This document shows, piece by piece, positions 6,707 through 12,355 of a DNA stretch of 12,355 nucleotides. Positions within the stretch are counted from its first letter, which is position 1; each line of letters begins with the position of its first letter. Below the pieces are notes generated by a model that ran no database searches, had not been told where the DNA came from, and worked only from the letters and a program-made list of their open reading frames with translations. The position numbers and the translations under genes are program-made. Where the stretch lies: positions 1 through 12,355 of the forward strand of contig JAHHUD010000048.1 in NCBI GenBank assembly GCA_020024185.1. Direction: 5' to 3'. The stretch comes from Oscillospiraceae bacterium. GTDB lineage: Bacteria; Bacillota; Clostridia; Oscillospirales; Ruminococcaceae.

Positions 6707-7570
6707 TTACTTATTATTTCTCCTATATACACTTGGAGAAACGCCAAAAGTTTTTTTAAACACATTTGAAAAATGATAAGCATTATTAAAACCTGTTTGT
6801 AATGCAATATAACTGATATTATGATTGCTTTGGAGTAACATTTTAACAGCTATATCAAGTTTTATTTTAGTTATAAAATCTTTTGTTGAAATTCCAAGAA
6901 CGGATTTAAAGCACTTATACAAATAACTTTGAGAGATACCATATATTTCACATAAATCTGAAACAGTGACAGATTGATTGTAATTTTCTAGTATATATTT
7001 ATGACACCCTAAAACAATTTCTTCTTCACTATTAGTTGAATCATTAATAATATTTTCAGATACTTTTTTTTGAATACTGTATGCAATATCGCATAGAATT
7101 CCTTTAAGTAATAAATTTACACGATAATAATGACCATAACATTCATTGATAGCTTGCTCACAGATAGAATAAGTGGTTTTCATCATATTATCTGAAATTG
7201 AATTAGGAAAAATGATAATATCTTTAATACCAAGCATATTAGAAAAATGTTTTTCCTCTAATGGAGTTGACAACATAAAATTTATAGATACAAATTGGCA
7301 ATTTTTATTTTCTGATATTTCGGCATGGTATAAAGAGCCCGGAGCAAATAAAATACAATCTCCAGGCTTGGCATAATGAACATTTTTGCCTAAAAAAATA
7401 TTTCCATATCCTGTTATCATTACAAGAATTTTATACTCATTTAGTATGGATACAGGACTTTTTTTGTTTGTATCTTCATTTAAATATGCGATACTTGTAA
7501 TATTAAAATTAAATTTTTCCAGATTACGTGAAATAGAATCTTTTGAAAGTATTTTAATTGTTGTCTTCAT
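6707..7570 (-). CDS. AraC/XylS-family transcriptional regulator
   Basis: This 287-residue regulator has an N-terminal cupin-like ligand-binding or dimerisation domain (about 40-100; GYGNIFLGKN then AKPGDCILFAPGSLYHAEI) and a C-terminal pair of helix-turn-helix motifs. The first is at about 202-222 (TVSDLCEIYGISQSYLYKCF), the second at about 252-272 (ISYIALQTGFNNAYHFSNVF). It ends with the family signature FGVSPSVYRR (275-284). The ATG at 7570 is preceded on the minus strand by AAAGGA (complement of 7580-7585) at 9 bases. It is divergent from the flavin reductase gene, with a 177-bp shared region. AraC-type regulators commonly activate the adjacent divergent gene when a small molecule binds, so the likely target is the reductase and the likely ligand its substrate. 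That is inference. A direct-repeat operator candidate overlaps its own promoter, suggesting autoregulation. Confidence 0.93.
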   Translation of the reverse strand: MKTTIKILSKDSISRNLEKFNFNITSIAYLNEDTNKKSPVSILNEYKILVMITGYGNIFLGKNVHYAKPGDCILFAPGSLYHAEISENKNCQFVSINFMLSTPLEEKHFSNMLGIKDIIIFPNSISDNMMKTTYSICEQAINECYGHYYRVNLLLKGILCDIAYSIQKKVSENIINDSTNSEEEIVLGCHKYILENYNQSVTVSDLCEIYGISQSYLYKCFKSVLGISTKDFITKIKLDIAVKMLLQSNHNISYIALQTGFNNAYHFSNVFKKTFGVSPSVYRRNNK

Positions 7571-7604
7571 ATTATTATATCCTTTTAAATATATATTATT
7601 GTAT

Positions 7605-7633
7605 ATTTTATCATATTGTTATTATTTTGTAAA
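7605..7633 (-). promoter_or_regulatory. promoter of the AraC-family gene
   Basis: On the minus strand, TTTACA (complement of 7628-7633), a 17-bp spacer and TAAAAT (complement of 7605-7610) form a promoter. The -10 is preceded by TGA, giving an extended -10. The leader would be about 30 bases. Confidence 0.55.
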
Positions 7634-7650
7634 ACATTGTAACTATTTTA
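7613..7650. promoter_or_regulatory. direct-repeat operator candidate for the AraC-family regulator
   Basis: Two 17-bp units, at 7613-7629 and 7634-7650, match at 13 of 17 positions and share the cores ATTGT and TATTTT. Their 21-bp periodicity is two helical turns, the arrangement of AraC-type half-sites such as araI1/araI2. They overlap the araC-family promoter and one candidate promoter for the divergent reductase gene. A third partial core, ATTGTTA, lies at 7685-7691. Confidence 0.45.
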
Positions 7651-7713
7651 TTATGATTTTTGTATTTTTTGTAGTGATTTAAGTATTGTTAAAAACTTAT
7701 CAAAATGTAAACT
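7627..7713 (+). promoter_or_regulatory. candidate promoters of the flavin reductase gene
   Basis: There are two plausible but imperfect options. One is TTGTAA (7627-7632), 16 bp, TATTAT (7649-7654). The other is TTGTTA (7686-7691), 16 bp, TAAACT (7708-7713). Weak core elements beside an AraC-type gene fit an activator-dependent promoter. I cannot choose between them from sequence. Confidence 0.3.
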
Positions 7714-7747
7714 AATAGTAGACAATTAATTAACAGGAGGAAAAACA

Positions 7748-9715
7748 ATGAAAAAAATTACAGCAATTATTCTTACACTTGCTATGGCTCTTTCTATGGT
7801 TGCTTGTGGTCCTACAACTTCTACAACTCCTACAACAAAAAATGAAGTTCCAGAAGTTGAAGTTAGCAACACAAAGAAAGCAGATATCGTTATTGTTGGT
7901 GCAGGTGCAGCAGGACTTGCAGCAGCAATAGAAGCAGTTGATAATGGTGCAGAAAGTGTTATCATTATTGAAAAAACATCCACAACAGGTGGTTCTCTTA
8001 ACTTTACAAGTGGTTCTATGTCCGGTGCAGAAACAATTGCACAAGAAATTGATGGAATTAAAGATACAAAAGAATCTTTTGTACAAGATATTCTTAAAAA
8101 TGGTGCAAATCTTGGTGACGAAGAACTTATCCGTACTTTCGTTGACGAAGATGTTGATGCAATTCAATGGCTTTGGGACCACGGCTTGTCAGACAATAAA
8201 TTTGGTGTTGACCGTGAAACAGGCACAATGAATGTATTTGCTCCAGAACATGCTTTATATTCTATAAAAAGAACAATTAAACCATCACCAGATGACGCTA
8301 AAAAATATAAAAGTGCAGCACACGAAATTCTTGATATAGAAGTTGCAAAACTTGACAAAGTAACAATTGATTTCCAAACAACAGCTGTACAATTACTTAA
8401 TAATGAAGCAGGTCAGATTCTTTCTGTTCTTGCAGTTGACCAAAATGGTGACAAAGTTCGTTATGATGCAGAAAAAGGTGTTATCATGGCAACAGGTGGT
8501 TACTCAGGTAACCAAAAACTTATGGGTGAATTTACAGAAAATGGTTCAAACTATCTTCCAGGTGGTTCAAGTGCAGCAGACGGATATGGTATCTATATGA
8601 TGCAAAACATCGGTGCATATATCGATGAAGAAAAAATGAGCTATGTTCCAACATTCCCAATGGGTCTTGATACAGGTAATGGTCCTGGTAAAATTGCTTC
8701 TACTTACATGTGGAAAACAGGTGGTATTTGTGTAAACCAAGAAGGTAAACGTTTTGTTGATGAAACAGAAGAATCTGTTGAAATTAGAGAAGTAGCTCTT
8801 GAAGAACAGACAAATGCTATCCAATATGATATTTTTACAGATAACATAATTAACTCTGCAGTTGAAAATAATGCGTCTGTATTCTGGAATGTATTCTATG
8901 CTCCAGGCAAACCATTCAACAAATTTGTTGTAACAGCTTCTTCACTTGAAGAATTAGCTGAAAAACTTGATATGCCAGCTGAAGCTCTTACAGAAACAGT
9001 TAAAAAATACAATGAAAATGTAGAATCAAAAACAACAGACGAATTTGGTCGTCAGTTTACAGAAGATTCTCTTGACACATACAATATTGCAATCAATAAA
9101 GTTGAAGGCAAAACATATTACGCAGTTCCACTTAAAGCTCTTTGTGTTATGACACTTGGTGGTGTTAAAACAAATAAAGATTGTCAAGTTCTTGACGCAA
9201 ACAACAATGTAATTCCTGGACTTTATGCAGCAGGTGAAGTTGTTGGTGGTATTTGGGGTAGATTTGTATCTGGTGGTACAGGTGTTATGGGCCCAATCGC
9301 ATTTGGTAGACTTGCAGCAAGAGCAGCTATGAAAGGCGAAATAGCTTCAGAATACGAAATGCAACCAGCTCAAACAGTTATCAAAGAAGACATGTTTGCA
9401 AAAGAAGAAACTGGCTCAACAGAACCACGTTTTGATATGAGCAAAAAACTCAACGATGGTGAGTATGAAGCAACAGTTGATGGTCAAGAAGGCCCAATGG
9501 TTGTTAAAACAACAATCAAAGATGGTAAAATCAGCAATGTTGAAGTTGTATCAAACAAAGAAACAGAATCAATTGCAAAAGCTGCACTTGAAGGTATTCC
9601 AGGAAAAATTGTATCTGGCAACACTTGTGATGTAGATACAGTTTCCGGTGCAACACTTACATCAAACAGAATTATGGATGCAGTTGCTATTTGTCTTGAA
9701 GAAGCTTCAAAATAA
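7748..9715 (+). CDS. lipoprotein FAD/FMN reductase of the fumarate reductase flavoprotein family
   Basis: This 655-residue two-flavin oxidoreductase is probably anchored on the outer face of the membrane. A signal peptide ends in the lipobox MVAC with C20 as the lipidation site, followed by a Thr/Pro-rich linker. An FAD-binding Rossmann motif VIVGAGAAGLAAAIEA (48-63) with E75 opens the fumarate reductase/succinate dehydrogenase flavoprotein domain, which ends with GLYAAGEVVGG (491-501). A C-terminal FMN-binding domain (about 562-655) holds DTVSGAT (630-636), the ApbE flavin-transferase target, with T636 as the expected FMN attachment residue. Fumarate reductase catalytic residues appear absent: F303, S343, V467 and V508 replace the usual His, Arg, His and Arg. 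The acceptor is therefore unlikely to be fumarate. AGGAGG (7735-7740) lies 7 bases before the ATG. Leucine is mostly CTT, unlike its neighbours, suggesting high expression. A divergent AraC-type gene probably controls it. Confidence 0.9.
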   Translation: MKKITAIILTLAMALSMVACGPTTSTTPTTKNEVPEVEVSNTKKADIVIVGAGAAGLAAAIEAVDNGAESVIIIEKTSTTGGSLNFTSGSMSGAETIAQEIDGIKDTKESFVQDILKNGANLGDEELIRTFVDEDVDAIQWLWDHGLSDNKFGVDRETGTMNVFAPEHALYSIKRTIKPSPDDAKKYKSAAHEILDIEVAKLDKVTIDFQTTAVQLLNNEAGQILSVLAVDQNGDKVRYDAEKGVIMATGGYSGNQKLMGEFTENGSNYLPGGSSAADGYGIYMMQNIGAYIDEEKMSYVPTFPMGLDTGNGPGKIASTYMWKTGGICVNQEGKRFVDETEESVEIREVALEEQTNAIQYDIFTDNIINSAVENNASVFWNVFYAPGKPFNKFVVTASSLEELAEKLDMPAEALTETVKKYNENVESKTTDEFGRQFTEDSLDTYNIAINKVEGKTYYAVPLKALCVMTLGGVKTNKDCQVLDANNNVIPGLYAAGEVVGGIWGRFVSGGTGVMGPIAFGRLAARAAMKGEIASEYEMQPAQTVIKEDMFAKEETGSTEPRFDMSKKLNDGEYEATVDGQEGPMVVKTTIKDGKISNVEVVSNKETESIAKAALEGIPGKIVSGNTCDVDTVSGATLTSNRIMDAVAICLEEASK

Positions 9716-9736
9716 TAAATAAGCTATAAAATAAAT

Positions 9737-9772
9737 AAAGGTGTAACCATTGTGGTTACACCTTTTATTTTA
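9737..9772 (+). terminator. rho-independent terminator after the flavin reductase gene
   Basis: A perfect 13-bp stem (9737-9749 with 9753-9765) with a TTG loop is followed by TATTTTAT. It lies 21 bases after the stop codon. The reductase is therefore probably a single-gene transcript. Confidence 0.88.
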
Positions 9773-9832
9773 TAAAAAATTATGCAGTTGTTAAAAAATA
9801 TAGTATAAGTTAATTTAATACCGATAAAAGTA

Positions 9833-9861
9833 TTGTATATGTATAATATATATGATATACT
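9833..9861 (+). promoter_or_regulatory. promoter of the COG2509-type dehydrogenase gene
   Basis: TTGTAT (9833-9838), a 17-bp spacer and TATACT (9856-9861) preceded by TGA form an extended -10 promoter. It would leave a leader of roughly 225 nt before the ATG at 10093. The rest of 9773-10092 is AT-rich with no gene and no recognised riboswitch. It holds only the short repeats listed next. Confidence 0.55.
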
Positions 9862-9878
9862 CAAATAGCTACATATTT

Positions 9879-10013
9879 GTAATTGGTCAAATGTTTTTAT
9901 TTACTAGTATAATTAGTTTATCAAAACACATAATTTAATTAAAAATTATTTGTAGTATAAATATATCAGGAAGTTAAAGGCTGTTCAATCATGTTATAGT
10001 AACTGGTTAAATG
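9879..10013 (+). repeat. two 15-bp direct repeats in the dehydrogenase leader
   Basis: GTAATTGGTCAAATG (9879-9893) and GTAACTGGTTAAATG (9999-10013) match at 13 of 15 positions and lie exactly 120 bases apart. Each is followed by a T-rich stretch. A degenerate inverted relative, CATTGACCAGTAAAAC, lies past the gene at 11541-11556. Their function is unknown. Confidence 0.4.
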
Positions 10014-10092
10014 GCTTTTTTAGTGTGAGAAAATTTATTTTTTCTTCGGAAGATATTTTATTGTACAATACAATCAGGAGGAATATGTTACA

Positions 10093-11463
10093 ATGTATGA
10101 TGTGTTAATTATTGGTGCGGGACCAGGCGGTATTTTCGCTGCTTATGAACTTATGAAAAAAAAACCAGAACTTAAAATTGCAATTTTTGAATGTGGAAAT
10201 GAACTAAGCAAGCGTAAATGTCCTATTGATGGGGATAAAATAAAAAGTTGTATAAGTTGTAAAAGCTGTGGTATTATGAATGGATTTGGTGGAGCAGGTG
10301 CTTTTTCTGATGGTAAGTATAATATTACAAATGACTTTGGTGGCACATTATATACTTATATTGGTAAGAAAAAAGCAATTGAGTTGATGGAATATGTTGA
10401 TAAAATTAACATGGAAAATGGTGGCAAAGGCACTAAAATGTATACAACAGCTGGTACATCATTCAAGAAAAAATGCATGCAAAATAAATTGACATTACTT
10501 GATGCATCTGTGAGACATTTGGGTACAGATATTAACTATATTGTTCTTGACAATATTTATAATAAACTGAAAGAAAAAGTTGATTTCTTTTTTAATACAC
10601 CGGTTAGAAAAATCGAAGTTATAGAAAATGGATATCGCATTATTACAGATAAAGAAGCTTCAGAAGGTAAACAGTGTATTGTTTCAGTTGGTAGAAGTGG
10701 CAGCAAGTGGATGGAAACAGTATGTAAAGACCTTGATATTCCAACAAAGTCCAACCGCGTTGACCTTGGGGTAAGAGTTGAAATTCCATCTGCGATTTTT
10801 GAACATATTACAGATGAAATGTATGAAAGCAAAATAGTTTATCGTACAGAAAAGTTTGAAGATAAAGTTCGTACTTTCTGTATGAATCCACATGGTATTG
10901 TTGTAAGCGAAAATACAAACGGTATTATAACTGTTAACGGGCATAGTTTTGAAGGTGATGATAAGAAAACTGAAAATACAAACTTTGCTTTATTGGTTTC
11001 AAAACACTTTTCAGAACCATTTAAAGACAGTAATGAATACGGCGAAAGTATTGCAAGATTATCAAATATGCTTGGTGGAGGCGTAATAGTTCAGAGATTT
11101 GGTGATTTGGAAAGAGGAAGAAGAAGCACACAAAGCAGAATAGAAGAAGGTTGTGTACGTCCAACATTGTCAGCAACTCCTGGTGACTTAAGTCTTGTTC
11201 TTCCAAAAAGAATTTTGGACGGAATTATAGAAATGATTTATGCACTTGATAAAATTGCTCCCGGTATGGCAAATGATGATACTCTTTTATATGGTGTTGA
11301 AGTTAAATTCTATAATATGGAAGTTGAACTTTCAGATAAATTAGAAACAAAATATAAAGGTTTGTATATTATTGGTGATGGTAGTGGTGTTACACATTCA
11401 TTATCACATGCATCAGCAAGTGGTGTATATGTTGCAAATAATATTATTGATGAATTGGTGTAA
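10093..11463 (+). CDS. NAD(P)/FAD-dependent dehydrogenase, COG2509 type
   Basis: This 456-residue flavoprotein resembles the uncharacterised COG2509 FAD-dependent dehydrogenases. The N-terminal dinucleotide motif is IIGAGPGG (6-13) with an acidic residue E33 at the end of the second strand. A cysteine cluster follows, C43, C53, C56 and C59, leading into the family hallmark GFGGAGAFSDGK (64-75). The C-terminal FAD motif is GLYIIGDGSGVTHSLSHASASG (423-444). No signal peptide or membrane segment is seen, so it is cytoplasmic. The substrate is unknown; the cysteines could bind zinc or an iron-sulfur cluster, or be redox active. The start is placed by AGGAGG (10076-10081), 11 bases upstream, which is a long spacing. 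A short out-of-frame ATG reading frame (10085-10108) overlaps the start. It has its own promoter and terminator, so it is probably a one-gene unit unrelated to the upstream reductase. Fold is secure; function is not known. Confidence 0.9.
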   Translation: MYDVLIIGAGPGGIFAAYELMKKKPELKIAIFECGNELSKRKCPIDGDKIKSCISCKSCGIMNGFGGAGAFSDGKYNITNDFGGTLYTYIGKKKAIELMEYVDKINMENGGKGTKMYTTAGTSFKKKCMQNKLTLLDASVRHLGTDINYIVLDNIYNKLKEKVDFFFNTPVRKIEVIENGYRIITDKEASEGKQCIVSVGRSGSKWMETVCKDLDIPTKSNRVDLGVRVEIPSAIFEHITDEMYESKIVYRTEKFEDKVRTFCMNPHGIVVSENTNGIITVNGHSFEGDDKKTENTNFALLVSKHFSEPFKDSNEYGESIARLSNMLGGGVIVQRFGDLERGRRSTQSRIEEGCVRPTLSATPGDLSLVLPKRILDGIIEMIYALDKIAPGMANDDTLLYGVEVKFYNMEVELSDKLETKYKGLYIIGDGSGVTHSLSHASASGVYVANNIIDELV

Positions 11464-11630
11464 TAAATATATATAAACGATATAGTATTCCTTATTTATA
11501 ATAATAAAACATTAGAAAGTAAAGTAAAACTCAGTGGTTTCATTGACCAGTAAAACTATGTAAACTAAAAAGATTAATACTGTCAGGAGAATAGTATTGA
11601 TGTGAAATATTCATACTCTTTTCATGCGCT
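11464..11630. other. gene 3' region with hairpin exposing a Shine-Dalgarno-like loop
   Basis: This 167-bp AT-rich stretch lies between the dehydrogenase stop and its terminator. It contains AATACT (11576-11581) paired with AGTATT (11593-11598), a 6-bp stem whose loop carries AGGAGA. An ATG-TGA start-stop follows at 11600-11605. This could be the fossil start of a lost gene or chance. Nothing else is recognised. Confidence 0.3.
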
Positions 11631-11666
11631 AAACGCCATAGAATTAGACTATGGCGTTTTTATTTT
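11631..11666 (+). terminator. rho-independent terminator downstream of the dehydrogenase gene
   Basis: A perfect 11-bp stem, AAACGCCATAG (11631-11641) with CTATGGCGTTT (11649-11659), has a seven-base loop and a following TTTTTATTTT-like tract. It is 167 bases after the dehydrogenase stop, further than usual, so it may serve a small transcript in between. Confidence 0.8.
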
Positions 11667-11969
11667 AATTAAATGGTGTGCTGATATAATAAAATTTATA
11701 ACATTATTATATTAGTAGAACAGAACTGTAGTATATCAGTACAAATGTTATAAAAAATTCAAAAAGTAATTAGATGAACATTGAATGTCCGTTTTTATTG
11801 TTTTATATAAAATAACATCATTTTATTGATTAATACCACTAAATACTATAAATATGTGATTGTGTGTGCAAACAAATACAAAAGATAAGCCAACAACTGA
11901 AAATAAATAAAATATAGATTTAGTTAAAAATAAAAATGAACAGTCCGGAAAAAGAATGGTTATCAGTAA
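11667..11969. other. AT-rich region with no recognisable gene
   Basis: All frames on both strands carry frequent stops in these 303 bases. I see no RNA gene, strong promoter or repeat. It may be decayed upstream sequence of the broken frame that follows, which is bounded here by an in-frame TAA at 11967-11969. Confidence 0.5.
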
Positions 11970-12355
11970 AAAAATGCACTTAAAACAAGAAAAATTGATA
12001 TGTGTGCTTTTGATATTATTATAAATTCCAAAACAAGAGGCGCATATGCTCGTTCTAAATATACAAAGAATTTAAAAAAATATGAGAAAAACAAGTATAA
12101 AGATAAAATACGAGCATTAAATAACATCGATGAAATTGTATAAAACACGTATAACGTAAGAAATGAAGATTCTAAGCATAATAACTTTCCAAGTTATAAC
12201 AGAGCCCATATCAATATTGAAATAGGTGAAAAACAATATTCAGTGGAAGTTTTAACAGACATATCAAATGATAATAATGAGATGGTTTATGATATAGTTA
12301 ATATTAAACCAACAGAAATAAAAAGAAGTCCACCCTTTAGGCTACCTAAAAAGGC
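11970..12355 (+). pseudogene. broken phage/mobile-element polyvalent-protein-like gene, runs off window end
   Basis: A plus-strand frame reads coherently from 11970 to 12140, stops at TAA (12141-12143), then continues open in the same frame to the window end. Before the stop it encodes IDMCAFDIIINSKTRGAYAR (from 11994) and a lysine-rich helix ending ALNNIDEIV. After the stop come NTYNVRNEDSKHN, then INIEIGEKQYSVEVLTD and MVYDIVNIKPTEIKR. The order, IDEI helix then a beta-rich segment ending in YDIVNIK, resembles modules I associate with large polyvalent or MuF-type phage and conjugative-element proteins. That link is from memory and moderate at best. A single codon change to TAA from AAA, GAA or similar would explain the break. 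No ribosome binding site or start was found; an ATG occurs at 12000. It is probably a decayed prophage or element remnant whose 3' end may continue beyond the window. Confidence 0.55.

Noticed and set aside
7386..7682. 98-residue plus-strand reading frame opposite the AraC-family gene
   Set aside because: It overlaps a well-supported regulator on the other strand, is hydrophobic only through AT richness, and has no upstream ribosome binding site.
7730..8182. 150-residue Cys/Asn-rich minus-strand reading frame
   Set aside because: The odd composition is the reverse complement of Ala/Glu/Val/Gly codons of the flavin reductase N-terminus, and it has no ribosome binding site.
9975..10022. Possible attenuator or riboswitch expression platform before the dehydrogenase gene
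   Set aside because: GGCTTTTTT looks terminator-like, but no upstream segment pairs with it convincingly, and no known riboswitch core was recognised.
11602..11715. 37-residue reading frame starting GTG
   Set aside because: It runs through the strong terminator hairpin, its GTG is 11 bases from AGGAGA, and it resembles no known protein.
11963..12148. 61-residue minus-strand reading frame near the window end
   Set aside because: It is antisense to the broken element gene, whose plus-strand translation is the coherent one.
1..12355. CRISPR arrays, tRNA or rRNA genes, insertion sequences and integration sites
   Set aside because: I looked for regular spaced repeats, cloverleaf ends, conserved rRNA stretches and transposase motifs and saw none.

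Overview
The window looks like chromosomal DNA from an AT-rich, anaerobic Firmicute, most likely a member of Clostridia close to Lachnospiraceae. This is inferred from strong AGGAGG-type ribosome binding sites, A/T-ending codons, TTG starts, a mreBCD-PBP2-min-mgsA gene order, and a secreted lipoprotein flavin reductase of a kind common in gut and anaerobic clostridia. No rRNA, tRNA, CRISPR array or intact transposase was seen.

Layout. (1) 1-542: a small SdpI-family membrane protein with its own sigma-A promoter and terminator. (2) 543-5355: a long leader with a perfect 16-bp palindrome, then the rod-shape (elongasome) genes mreB, mreC, mreD and the class B penicillin-binding protein PBP2 (mrdA). 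mreC and mrdA both start at TTG, and a strong hairpin separates mreB from mreC. (3) 5429-6695: a separate promoter, a MinD-like ATPase without MinC, MinE or a C-terminal membrane-targeting helix, and a methylglyoxal synthase homologue with altered active-site residues, closed by a bidirectional terminator. (4) 6707-9770: a divergent pair, an AraC-family regulator on the minus strand and a two-flavin lipoprotein reductase on the plus strand. A 17-bp direct repeat with 21-bp periodicity lies over the promoters between them. (5) 9771-11664: a long AT-rich leader with a good promoter, then a COG2509-type FAD-dependent dehydrogenase with a four-cysteine cluster, and a terminator. (6) 11665-12355: about 300 bp with no visible gene, then a reading frame with an in-frame stop that resembles phage/mobile-element polyvalent-protein modules. 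It runs off the window end.

How the genes work together. MreB, MreC, MreD and PBP2 form the lateral-wall synthesis machine; RodA, the usual polymerase partner, is not in the window. The MinD-like ATPase and MgsA keep a clostridial neighbourhood, but both look modified. The AraC/flavoprotein pair is best read as a ligand-controlled extracellular electron-acceptor reductase. Its fumarate-reductase catalytic residues appear replaced, so the substrate is probably not fumarate. This is the most promising candidate for undescribed biology here. All homology statements come from reading motifs by eye; no database search was run.
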